Below are positions 53,584 to 61,336 of a stretch of DNA of 64,000 nt, piece after piece. The stretch is from Akkermansiaceae bacterium. Lineage in GTDB: Bacteria > Verrucomicrobiota > Verrucomicrobiia > Verrucomicrobiales > Akkermansiaceae. Made by a program: the position numbers and the translations under genes. Each line of letters begins with the position of its first letter. Positions within the stretch are counted from its first letter, which is position 1. The DNA lies in NCBI GenBank assembly GCA_017798145.1, contig CP059069.1:667226-731225 (forward strand), written 5' to 3'. Below the pieces are notes generated by a model. The model had not been told where the DNA came from. It saw nothing but the letters and a program-made list of their open reading frames with translations, and made no database searches.

Positions 53584-54519
53584 ATGAAAGCGTTGTTCAC
53601 AGCCTTTATGGCCATCTGCCTTGGCTCATGCCAAAAGGGCGGTGAGGACAGTGTCTGGTGGGGCAACGAAAAGACCATCATCGAGCTCCGGAACCAGCTG
53701 GAACTCGCCAGTTACCGGGCCGATAAAGCGCATCCCGGAGATGATGCGGAAGCCGCTGCCCGTGCTTCGGTAAATCCCGCTGCGCTGAGGGGCGAGATCG
53801 AGACCCTGGCGCATGGCAAGGCTCAGCTAACCAGGGAAATCGCGGCCATGAAAAGCGGTTGGGATGATTTCCGGCGATCCGTGCTCAATGATAGCAGAGT
53901 CCAGGCAAGCGGTAAGACCTTCGCCACATTCGTGGCTGCGGACGGCAGGGCTTTCAAGGAAGCCAAGGTGACCGAAATCGACGACAGCGGCGTATCCATC
54001 GCCCATGCCAGCGGTACGGCGCGACTTCGTTTCGGCGATCTCGATCCGGAGTGGCAGCTGTATTTCGGACTCGACGCGGAGCTGGCGAGGAAATCCCACG
54101 AGGCGGAGGCGGAGGGAAGGCTTGCCTACGATCGGCGCATCGACAGGCAGATGGCCGTGATCGCCGAAAAGGAAGCCGGTGCCAGAAAAGAACGGAAGAA
54201 GGAGGAGCAACGCCTTGCAGAAGCCAGGGCTATCGCATCCTACGCAAGGACTACCCCAGCGAGTTCGCTTTCCGCATCGATCGGAGGCCTCGGGGAAACA
54301 TCCAGGGTTTACGGAAGCCGCCGCTATGGGGGTTATTCCAGTTATTACAGGCAGCCCACCGTCCGTTACAGCTACGTTCCCTACTGCGGATCTCACCGCC
54401 AGGGGATTCCGATTTTCGGCTCGTCCGCTCCGGGTAACTACAGCGGCTGGGGATGCGCCCAGGCCGTACCAGTGCGCCCCCCTATCCAACAAGCCATCCA
54501 ATGGAAGCCCGCCCAGTAG
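53584..54519 (+). CDS. Paralogous envelope protein 1: lipoprotein with coiled coil and conserved beta-type module
   Basis: This is a 311-aa protein. The signal peptide ends with lipobox LGSC (Cys16). Residues ~30-90 form a coiled coil (TIIELRNQLELASYRADKAH, AALRGEIETLAHGKAQLTREI). A hinge, GWDDFRRSVLNDSRVQASG (92-110), and a module of about 55 residues follow: AADGRAFKEAKVTEIDDSGV, SIAHASGTARLRFGDLDPEW. A second coil (~165-215) leads to a low-complexity tail with Tyr, Ser and Gly (YGSRRYGGYSSYYRQ). The hinge and module recur in the genes at 54875 and 55835. I infer an outer-membrane or periplasmic lipoprotein. The function is not known. ATG 53584 starts the lipoprotein signal. It is the first of four tandem genes. 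Confidence 0.75.
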   Translation: MKALFTAFMAICLGSCQKGGEDSVWWGNEKTIIELRNQLELASYRADKAHPGDDAEAAARASVNPAALRGEIETLAHGKAQLTREIAAMKSGWDDFRRSVLNDSRVQASGKTFATFVAADGRAFKEAKVTEIDDSGVSIAHASGTARLRFGDLDPEWQLYFGLDAELARKSHEAEAEGRLAYDRRIDRQMAVIAEKEAGARKERKKEEQRLAEARAIASYARTTPASSLSASIGGLGETSRVYGSRRYGGYSSYYRQPTVRYSYVPYCGSHRQGIPIFGSSAPGNYSGWGCAQAVPVRPPIQQAIQWKPAQ

Positions 54520-54523
54520 AATC

Positions 54524-54844
54524 ATGAACCTTACCACTCAACTCGCCGCCCTCTCCGCTTGCCTGCTCTTCGTTTCCTGCGGGGAGGATCCGGAACTGGT
54601 CCGCAAGCACGGCGAACAGGAGGCGGAGATCGCCAAGCTGAAAGGGGAACTCGCCCTGGCCGAAGAACGCCTCAAGAACCTACCCGAGGACAAGACGTCC
54701 GAGCTGAAAGCGGCGGAGAGCGAGACGAGGGCGCTGCAGGCGGAACACACGAAACTTACCCAAGAGGTGGCGGATCTGGAAGCGGAACACAAGTCCCTCA
54801 GGGAGGAATACGAGGCGTATCAGCGCAAATACGCTCTCCGCTGA
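54524..54844 (+). CDS. Paralogous envelope protein 2: short coiled-coil lipoprotein without the module
   Basis: This is a 106-aa protein with a signal peptide ending in lipobox FVSC (Cys19). The rest is one long acidic coiled coil (about 27-100: EQEAEIAKLKGELALAEERL, TKLTQEVADLEAEHKSL). It ends exactly after the hinge motif LREEYEAYQRKYALR. The same hinge (LREEYGAYRESYRKK; LEREWEDYRNTYRSF) precedes the beta module in proteins 3 and 4, so this gene looks like the coil-plus-hinge half alone. It follows gene 1 by 4 bp and precedes gene 3 by 30 bp. An outer-membrane lipoprotein acting as a spacer or partner for the longer proteins is a guess. Confidence 0.72.
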   Translation: MNLTTQLAALSACLLFVSCGEDPELVRKHGEQEAEIAKLKGELALAEERLKNLPEDKTSELKAAESETRALQAEHTKLTQEVADLEAEHKSLREEYEAYQRKYALR

Positions 54845-54874
54845 CATCCGCACCAACATCCAATCAACAGTCAC

Positions 54875-55816
54875 ATGGCATTCAACGATCTTTTCACAAG
54901 CGCAAGGGGACCCGGGGTCATAGGCATGATCATGGCCCTCATCGTCCTCCTCGGCTTCGGCCTGCTCTTCATGTTCGCTTTCGAGGAAGGCTCGCAGGGC
55001 GGCGGACGATCCCTCGCATCTGTCATCCGCGAGAACACCAGCGTGATCGCGAACCTGAAGTCGGATATCGCCAGCGGTGCCTCAAAAATGGATCAGGCAC
55101 CAAGGCTCAAGGAGATTTCCTCGAAGCTTTCCTCATCGGTTTCGCTCAACAAATCGCTCTCCTTGCAGATTTCCGAAAAGAAAAATGAGATCGCCGGGCT
55201 GAAGGAGAACCTCGCGGTGCTGGAAAGGGAATGGGAGGATTACAGGAACACTTACCGCTCTTTCGTGCGGGAAAAGGCAGGCGGAACATCCATGCCGGAG
55301 CTCAAGACGAGCGACGGCACGGTCTATGTGGATGTGGATATCCGGAGCGTTTCCGCCATTGGCATGGACATCCGCCATCGCGACGGATTCAAGCGGATCG
55401 GCTTCGAGGAACTCCCGGCGGATCTCCAGGATTACTACCAGTTCGACAAGGATCAGATGCATGCCGAAGCGGAACGTGAGGCCAAGGTGCGCCTCAAGCA
55501 TGACAAGGCGGTGGCAGCAGCCGGCAGGGTTGCCGATGAGCGGAAGGCCGAGGAGATGGCCAAAAAAGCCCAGGAAAACCGGGAAAAGACATTGCTGGCC
55601 ATCGCGGCGAAGGAAAGCCAGGCAAAGGCCATCGAGGACGAGATAAGCCAGATCGAGCGGGATATCGTGGCCGCCGAGGCTGCGGCATCTGCTGCGAGGG
55701 CGGCAGGGAAAATGCACCTCAACAAATCCGGCAGCCTGCGCGGCACATTGAATTCGAAGCGCAACGCCCTCTCTCAGCTTCGGGCCGAGATCCTGCGCCT
55801 GCAATCCTCCATCTAA
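54875..55816 (+). CDS. Paralogous envelope protein 3: membrane-anchored coiled coil and conserved module
   Basis: This is a 313-aa protein with one N-terminal membrane helix (~14-36, GVIGMIMALIVLLGFGLLFMF), then a coiled coil (~50-117) and the hinge REWEDYRNTYRSFVREKAGG (118-137). The module covers about 140-192: MPELKTSDGTVYVDVDIRSV, GMDIRHRDGFKRIGFEELP, DLQDYYQFDKD. A second long coiled coil runs to the end (~192-313). It is oriented with the bulk in the periplasm if the helix is a signal anchor. It shares its architecture with the protein at 55835; sequence identity is low but the order of features is the same. No family name is known to me. Confidence 0.73.
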   Translation: MAFNDLFTSARGPGVIGMIMALIVLLGFGLLFMFAFEEGSQGGGRSLASVIRENTSVIANLKSDIASGASKMDQAPRLKEISSKLSSSVSLNKSLSLQISEKKNEIAGLKENLAVLEREWEDYRNTYRSFVREKAGGTSMPELKTSDGTVYVDVDIRSVSAIGMDIRHRDGFKRIGFEELPADLQDYYQFDKDQMHAEAEREAKVRLKHDKAVAAAGRVADERKAEEMAKKAQENREKTLLAIAAKESQAKAIEDEISQIERDIVAAEAAASAARAAGKMHLNKSGSLRGTLNSKRNALSQLRAEILRLQSSI

Positions 55817-55834
55817 CAGCCATTTCCAGCCGGA

Positions 55835-56779
55835 ATGAACTCCGACAACCACAGCGGAATCATCTGGTCGCTTGCCTGCCTGATCATCCTTACTCTCGGC
55901 GCGGTTTTACTCGCAACACTCGTTGACCGGAAGCACGGAGCTTCGAAGTTGCGGAGCAGCTTGCTCGGGCGGATCGCGGACGGTGAGCACAACCTCGGGA
56001 ACCTGCGCGACGAGTTGGAATCCCTGAACGCAAGGTATGACGCAGCCCAGGATCTCGCAAAGCGGAGCGCTGCGGGTGCCAGCTCCAAGGGCAAGCTCGC
56101 CTCGGAAATGCGAAGTTCTGTGGAGTTGCTGCGGGCAAGGTGCGAGGAATTACAGGCATCCATCCCGAAGCTCAGGGAGGAATACGGGGCTTACCGCGAG
56201 AGCTACAGAAAAAAGGCCTGGCTGGAGGCCTCAGGCGAGAGAATCGGCAATCTTTTGCTGAAATCGGGGCGTAGCTTCGAGGACGTGACCATCAGCCGGG
56301 TGACTCCCATCGGAATTGAGATAAGCCACGCCAACGGCATCGCCAGGATCGATTCGCAGGATCTCGGCGGTGAGTTCGCCGAGCGCTTCCAATGGGACGA
56401 GAAGGAACGCGCCTTGGCGCTCCAGAAGGAGCTAGCCAACAGGGAACGGATCACCCGCGTCGCACCGGCCGAGCCGAGCCCGCCCGTGGATGCGCCCGTG
56501 GAAATTTCCGGGGAGGAGCTGGAAAAAATCCGCAGCCAGGTGAGGGCGCTCCAAGCCAAGGCCATGACACTCAAGGGATCGATAGGGACGGCGGAAAGGG
56601 AGAGCCGCTATGCCAGCAACCGCTCGGTTCCAGGCTCCCTGCGGACATGGGCCGAACAGGCGATGATACTAAAGTCGGATCTGGCGCGCACCGAGGCATT
56701 GCTCGCCCTTGCCAAGGACAGGCTGCGGGCGGCAAACCCCAGCGATCCCCTACTGCTGTGGACGCCCGCCATGCGCTAA
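55835..56779 (+). CDS. Paralogous envelope protein 4: membrane-anchored coiled coil and conserved module
   Basis: This is a 314-aa protein. A membrane helix (~9-30, IIWSLACLIILTLGAVLLATL) is followed by a coiled coil (~38-115), then the hinge LREEYGAYRESYRKKAWLEA (113-132). The module spans ~134-195: GERIGNLLLKSGRSFEDVTI, TPIGIEISHANGIARIDSQD, GEFAERFQWDEKE. A second helical region (~195-314) contains a Pro-rich break (APAEPSPPVDAPVEIS). Compared with protein 3, the pattern G-R/T-x-F/Y-x-D-V-x-I is kept at the module start and H-x-x-G near its middle. It starts 18 bp after gene 3 and converges on the PqiC-like lipoprotein gene with a 15-bp gap. Confidence 0.73.
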   Translation: MNSDNHSGIIWSLACLIILTLGAVLLATLVDRKHGASKLRSSLLGRIADGEHNLGNLRDELESLNARYDAAQDLAKRSAAGASSKGKLASEMRSSVELLRARCEELQASIPKLREEYGAYRESYRKKAWLEASGERIGNLLLKSGRSFEDVTISRVTPIGIEISHANGIARIDSQDLGGEFAERFQWDEKERALALQKELANRERITRVAPAEPSPPVDAPVEISGEELEKIRSQVRALQAKAMTLKGSIGTAERESRYASNRSVPGSLRTWAEQAMILKSDLARTEALLALAKDRLRAANPSDPLLLWTPAMR

Positions 56780-56794
56780 ACGGGCAGCCGCATT

Positions 56795-57379
56795 TCACAG
56801 GCTGCGAGTGATCGCCCGGGAAAGGCGTGCCAGCGCCTCGTTCATCGCCTTGACACGGACGGACAGCTTGGCGGCCTTGGCATCCGTCGACTCGGTGATG
56901 GGGACGGATGTGCGGAAGGACTTCGGAGCAGCATCACCGCCGCCTATGGGCTGAAGCTTCCAGGTGCACTCCAGAAGCAGCGAGCCGTCCGGCTCCGGAT
57001 CGAAACGCTCGATGCGGATCTCCACGAGCGAGCTGTAGTCCCGGGTTATGAAATTGCCCGATGGCTGGATGTTCGTCGAGCCGGTGAGGCGGCGCAGGTT
57101 GTCCGCCATGACACGGGCGATGCCCGCATCGAGTGGCTCTGACCAGAGATCTTTTTCATGGATCTCCAGCCTGCCATCCCCGGTGCGGGTGATGAGCTCG
57201 CTGCGGTCCATGTAAGGCGGGAGCGAGGGGCGGGCTATGGCTACGGCGGGCGCAGCGGAAACCGGCGTGCGGGATACGATCGGGGAATCCAGCAAATGTC
57301 GCACAGGGCTGTCGGAAACAGGCTGGAACACGGTGCAGGCGGTCAGGAGGAACGCTAGGGTCAAGGCTGGGATTTTCAT
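56795..57379 (-). CDS. PqiC/ABC-transport-auxiliary lipoprotein
   Basis: This is a 194-aa lipoprotein. The signal ends LLTAC (Cys15). The mature part fits the ABC-type transport auxiliary family (PqiC/YmbA): VRHLLDSPIVSRTP near the start, IARPSLPPYMDRSELITRTG, LWSEPLDAGIARVMADNLRRL, and the late VKAMNEALARLSRAI helix. In PqiABC and MCE systems such lipoproteins sit in the outer membrane and help move phospholipids between membranes. It is the last gene of the Mla-type operon and its start overlaps the MlaD stop as ATGA. No MlaC or MlaA gene is seen. Confidence 0.85.
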   Translation of the reverse strand: MKIPALTLAFLLTACTVFQPVSDSPVRHLLDSPIVSRTPVSAAPAVAIARPSLPPYMDRSELITRTGDGRLEIHEKDLWSEPLDAGIARVMADNLRRLTGSTNIQPSGNFITRDYSSLVEIRIERFDPEPDGSLLLECTWKLQPIGGGDAAPKSFRTSVPITESTDAKAAKLSVRVKAMNEALARLSRAITRSL

Positions 57380-58383
57380 TCGGATTTCTTGCCGCGCAGC
57401 AGGCTGCCCGGGTTGCGTTTCAGGTCGTTGGAAAGCTCCCGCAGCGTGCGGGATGCGGCCTCCGTCTCGTGGAGCAGGTTCTGGAAATCCAGCAGCAGCG
57501 GAGACCTTGGATCCGTCACCTTGGAAAGCTCTGCCGTCGCCTTCTCGATCTGGTCGAGGCTTACCTTGGTTTTTTCGGCAACCTCACGGATATCGGCCAA
57601 CAAGGGTTCCATGTTCTCATTGCCCTTGGCGCTGATTTCCCGGATATCCTTGAGCGCCTGATCGAGGTTCGCGAGGGATTCCTTGATTCGGCCGTCCGAG
57701 GTGATTTCCCGGACATCGCTGGTGATGGCGGTGAGGTTCTCATTCATTTCCTTGAGATCCAGCCCGCCGATCTGCTCCTTCGCCCCTTTGAGCACATCGC
57801 GCATTTCCATGATCAATCCGCCGAGATCCAGGTCGTTGATCTTTTTCAGCCCGTCGGTGATGCCTGAAATCAGCTCGTCGATCTCCGTGGGTATGGTGGG
57901 GACGACAGGATATTCGGGCTCGCCCGGCTGCGCGTAGGTGAAGCCCTGAACATTCGGCACTATGTCAAACTCGATGTAGAGCTGGCCGGTGACAAGGCTC
58001 TGCTGTTTCATCCCGGCACGCAGCCCCTGCCTGACCGCCATCGCCACCCCCGCCTTGGTGGAGAAATCAAGCGTCCCGGCTCCGGCCCCGCCCACGCTTT
58101 TCAGGTCTTTCGCGGTTAGCTCGACGACGACCGGGATGATCTTGCGGTTGCCCGCGGGATCGATGATCACGCTGATGGAGGAAACCCTTCCGATGCCAAC
58201 CCCGCCGAAGCGCACATCGGAACCGACTTGGAGGCCGTTGACGCTTTTGTCGAAATAGAGGAGCACCTTGTGCGTCTTCTCGAAGTATTTCCCAGCGCCC
58301 AGCAGCACCAGGGCGGCGGCGACGATGAGCAAGCCCACCAAAGTGAACAGGCCTATCATCGTGGAACTGGCTTTCTTGCTCAT
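57376..58383 (-). CDS. mlaD: MlaD-like MCE-domain protein
   Basis: This is a 335-aa protein with one N-terminal membrane helix (~9-31) and a single MCE domain (~37-115: HKVLLYFDKSVNGLQVGSDV, RFGGVGIGRVSSISVI). A long helical C-terminal part follows (EMRDVLKGAKEQIGGLDLKE, IREISAKGNENMEPLLADI, TRSPLL-type hydrophobic tail). MCE proteins form hexameric rings that pass lipids across the periplasm, fed by the MlaFE ABC transporter. It is longer than E. coli MlaD (183 aa), closer to MCE proteins with extended helical barrels. ATGA overlaps join it to both neighbours. Confidence 0.92.
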   Translation of the reverse strand: MSKKASSTMIGLFTLVGLLIVAAALVLLGAGKYFEKTHKVLLYFDKSVNGLQVGSDVRFGGVGIGRVSSISVIIDPAGNRKIIPVVVELTAKDLKSVGGAGAGTLDFSTKAGVAMAVRQGLRAGMKQQSLVTGQLYIEFDIVPNVQGFTYAQPGEPEYPVVPTIPTEIDELISGITDGLKKINDLDLGGLIMEMRDVLKGAKEQIGGLDLKEMNENLTAITSDVREITSDGRIKESLANLDQALKDIREISAKGNENMEPLLADIREVAEKTKVSLDQIEKATAELSKVTDPRSPLLLDFQNLLHETEAASRTLRELSNDLKRNPGSLLRGKKSE

Positions 58384-59162
58384 GCTTGTCTGCGGTTGGC
58401 TGATGTATCGCCGCGGCTCAGGAAAATGCGCACGGCCTCGTTGTCAGACCGCTCCCGAAGTTCTCCGGGATCACCGGTCGCACCCTGTTTCCTAGTTTCT
58501 GTATCCAGGAAAACCGAGTTGTTGGCGATTGCAAAAATGCTGGCCAGCTCGTGGGTGACGATCACAAAGGTGGATCCAAGCGAGTCCCGCAGGCTCAGGA
58601 TCAGCTCATCGAGGCGGCTCGAACTCAGCGGATCGAGCCCGGCACCGGGTTCGTCGAGGAAGAGGACATCCGGATCCAAGGCCATCGCACGGGCGATCCC
58701 CGCCCGCTTGTTCATCCCGCCGCTGACCTGCGCCGGATAGTAATCCTCATAGCCGGAGAGCCCGACGAGAGCGAGCTTGTAGGCGGCCAGATCACGGATC
58801 TCCGCCGCGCCGAGATCCGTGTGTTCCTCCAAGGGCATTGCGATGTTTTCCGCAAGTGTCATCGAAGACCACAAGGCACCGGATTGGTACATGACCCCGA
58901 ATCGACGGATGAAGGACAGTCGCCCGGCGGCATCCGCGGCGGTGAAGTCGTGGCCATCGTGGTACACCGCGCCCCGCGCCGGCTCCTTCAGGCCTATCAT
59001 GTGCCGTAGCAAGGTGCTTTTCCCGCAGCCGCTGCCCCCCATGATGACGAAGATGTCCTTGTCCATAACATCGAAGTTGAGGTCTTCCATCACCACAAAA
59101 TCCCCGTAGGACATGGTCAGGCCCCGGACGGAAATCTTTGCGCTTGGATCGACTTTTCCCAT
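58380..59162 (-). CDS. mlaF: MlaF-like ABC transporter ATP-binding protein
   Basis: This is a 260-aa ATPase of the MCE (Mla) lipid ABC transporter. Walker A is IMGGSGCGKSTLLR, the Q-loop MYQSGALWSSMTLAENI, the signature VSGGMNKRAGIARAM, and Walker B VLFLDEPGAGLDPL, with the H-loop in IVTHELAS. RFGVMYQSGALWSSMTL and GGMNKRAGIAR are diagnostic of the MlaF group. ATG 59162 overlaps the MlaE stop by one base (TGATG). The frame is open to 59912 inside the mlaE gene, but that extension is antisense-like noise. It powers lipid movement from or to the outer membrane. Confidence 0.94.
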   Translation of the reverse strand: MGKVDPSAKISVRGLTMSYGDFVVMEDLNFDVMDKDIFVIMGGSGCGKSTLLRHMIGLKEPARGAVYHDGHDFTAADAAGRLSFIRRFGVMYQSGALWSSMTLAENIAMPLEEHTDLGAAEIRDLAAYKLALVGLSGYEDYYPAQVSGGMNKRAGIARAMALDPDVLFLDEPGAGLDPLSSSRLDELILSLRDSLGSTFVIVTHELASIFAIANNSVFLDTETRKQGATGDPGELRERSDNEAVRIFLSRGDTSANRRQA

Positions 59163-60283
59163 CAGATGTCCAGCAAGGTGAAAATGACCGCAAATGCGGA
59201 GTCCAGGATGATGACGGAGGTGATGGAAGCGACGACCGCCCGTGTCGTCGCCTGTCCCACGGCCGAGGAGGATGAGCCGGAATTCATTCCCTGCATACAC
59301 CCGGAAATCGCGATCGCCGCACCGAAAAAGACACTCTTGAAAACGCCCAGGGAAGCCTGGGTGAGATCCACCGTGGTCAGCATTTCCGTCCAGAAAAGCT
59401 GCGGTGGGATCCCCACCCACGCCGCCACCAGCATCCCCCCGAGTATGCCGATCACGTTCGAATACACTGTCAGGATGGGCATCATCAGCACCAGCGCGAA
59501 AAGCCTCGGCAGCACAAGGTAGTCGAAGGGATTGAAGCCGAAGGTCTTGAGCGCATCGATCTCCTGGTTTGCGTTCATGCTGCCGATGTGGGCGGCGAAG
59601 GATGCGCCGGTGCGGCCGCTCATGATGATGGCTGTCATCATCACCCCCATTTCCCGCACCATCGCGATCCCCACCAGATCCGCGACGTAGAGACTGGCTC
59701 CGAAGCTCGCCAACTGCACGTTCCCAACGAACGCCAGTATCATGCCGATGAGGAAACTGATGAGCGCCACGATGGGCAGGGCGTCGACCCCGCAATCCTG
59801 CACGACTGCCCAGAAATCGCCGCTGCGGAAACGTGCCCGCCCGGTGAAAAACCGAAGCATCGCCAGAACGGCATCGCCGACGAACTCCAGCATGGCTAGC
59901 AGCGCCCCCCACGCAGCGCTTGCGCCCGCGCCGAGCCGCCCCAGACCATGGGGCGCCGCGCCGCGGGATTTCGCCTCGCTCCTTTCAGGCACCTTGGTGG
60001 CAAGCTCAAGGAGCTTGCGCAGATTCTCAGGCAGCCCGTCGAAAACCGGTTCTTTCACCCCGGATTCACGGAGCTTGCCCAATAGGTAGGCAGGCAAGGT
60101 CGAGTCGAAGGAGCCGAGCCGCTCTGCCTTGATTTCATCCGGCCAAGCGCCTACCGCATCTCCAGTGATCTCAGGTTTGCCACCCGCCATCCAATCGCCC
60201 GCAAGGGTCAGCGAAAGAACACCGCCTGCACTTTCCCAAACGGCTCGCGGTGGTATGGATCTGTCCGCCTTGTCGCTGTTCAT
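59162..60283 (-). CDS. mlaE: MlaE-like permease with an N-terminal STAS-like extension
   Basis: This is a 373-aa protein. The first ~115 residues (LSLTLAGDWMAGGKPEITGD, LGSFDSTLPAYLLGKLRESG) look like a STAS-type domain, as in fused MlaB-MlaE proteins. Residues ~125-373 are the MlaE permease: DCGVDALPIVALISFLIGMI, the EMGVMMTAIIMSGRTGASFA loop, MNANQEIDALKTFGFNPFDY and the final hydrophobic IILDSAFAVIFTLLDI. The built-in STAS part would replace the separate MlaB subunit, which is otherwise absent. It forms the membrane part of the transporter with MlaF. It is the first gene of the operon, divergent from the pilin-like gene. Confidence 0.92.
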   Translation of the reverse strand: MNSDKADRSIPPRAVWESAGGVLSLTLAGDWMAGGKPEITGDAVGAWPDEIKAERLGSFDSTLPAYLLGKLRESGVKEPVFDGLPENLRKLLELATKVPERSEAKSRGAAPHGLGRLGAGASAAWGALLAMLEFVGDAVLAMLRFFTGRARFRSGDFWAVVQDCGVDALPIVALISFLIGMILAFVGNVQLASFGASLYVADLVGIAMVREMGVMMTAIIMSGRTGASFAAHIGSMNANQEIDALKTFGFNPFDYLVLPRLFALVLMMPILTVYSNVIGILGGMLVAAWVGIPPQLFWTEMLTTVDLTQASLGVFKSVFFGAAIAISGCMQGMNSGSSSSAVGQATTRAVVASITSVIILDSAFAVIFTLLDI

Positions 60284-60464
60284 ACCTCGGGAAAATCACA
60301 GGAAAGGGCTTTTCGCCGTTCAATCCGCCAAACATCTTGGCCTTGCGGCCCAGGGATGGCGAGCCGGAAATCCCCCCGCCAAGGACATCGCGCGACCCTC
60401 CAATGCAAGCGCACGATTTCCTCAAGAAAACATCGTGTGATTTCCCAAAAGCGGCATATTCTCC

Positions 60465-61226
60465 ATGAAACCCATGATATCCGCAAGAATCCCTTCCGCA
60501 TACGGAAAGCGCAATCCGAACCCAGGATTCACCCTGGTTGAGCTTCTCATAGTGATCGGCATCGTCGCCGTGCTGGCCTTGATCAGCATCCTCGCCGCAA
60601 GAAAATTCATGAACAAGGCGATGGAAACCAAGTCCCTCAACACGATTCGCCAGGTCGCCACCGCGAACATGGCCTACGCCCAGGAAAACAACGGCGAGAT
60701 CAACGTGGTGCGTGTGGATTCGGAAACCCAGGTCGAACGCAGGCCAGGCCGCGGATATGTTGCGGACTCCTTCTGGGGCAGGATCACACCGTATCTCTTC
60801 TCCGACATCGCATATTCAAGCGCAAACCAACCCAAGCTGGCCGCCGACATCAAGCAGCGGCTGCTCACCTTCCACGGCACCACGAATATCAATACGATGG
60901 CGAAAACCTTCCAGAGGGACGTGCCGATCTACGGGGGCGACGGCTCCGGCATCAAGGTTCCCTACACATTCAGCACCTATCTCGCCCCATGGAACAGGAT
61001 CGTCAAGACATCCACCGTCGCTGACCCCGCCCAAACAGCCTACATGACGTTCGGTTCCTACCGTTTCAACGAGAACGACATGTCCGAATACAGCCCGCAT
61101 GTATCGCCCCGCATCCCTCAAAAACGGGTCGATTTCTTCAGCAACCGCAAGGCGGCCATCATCTTCCTCGACGGGCACCTTGAAATGGTCGGCACCCCCA
61201 TGCCGAAACGCCGTTTCGGCCAGTAG
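60465..61226 (+). CDS. Pseudopilin-like protein with a type IV/type II prepilin signal
   Basis: This is a 253-aa protein. A basic leader (MKPMISARIPSAYGKRNPNPG) ends in Gly21, followed by FTLVELLIVIGIVAVLALI, the N-methylated hydrophobic helix with Glu at +5 (Glu26). This is cut by a prepilin peptidase. The mature domain has NTIRQVATANMAYAQENNGE and later FFSNRKAAIIFLDGHLEMV, the pattern of Verrucomicrobia/Planctomycetes prepilin-like proteins (DUF1559-type or GspG/H-like). Many of these occur as large families, not in pilus operons. No pilus genes are near. The role (fibre, secretion or adhesion) is unknown. Confidence 0.85.
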   Translation: MKPMISARIPSAYGKRNPNPGFTLVELLIVIGIVAVLALISILAARKFMNKAMETKSLNTIRQVATANMAYAQENNGEINVVRVDSETQVERRPGRGYVADSFWGRITPYLFSDIAYSSANQPKLAADIKQRLLTFHGTTNINTMAKTFQRDVPIYGGDGSGIKVPYTFSTYLAPWNRIVKTSTVADPAQTAYMTFGSYRFNENDMSEYSPHVSPRIPQKRVDFFSNRKAAIIFLDGHLEMVGTPMPKRRFGQ

Positions 61227-61336
61227 CGGAGGGATTCCAGCGGCATGTCGCCGCCTTGTTCGCCAGGAACATCGGATAGCCGTGCTTTCTTTTCTCGACG
61301 GCATTGAGAAGTGCCGGGATGATGGCGACATTCCAG

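Noticed and set aside
59163-59912. N-terminal extension of mlaF
   Set aside because: It overlaps mlaE in another frame, is His/Arg-rich, and the ABC domain begins normally after ATG 59162.
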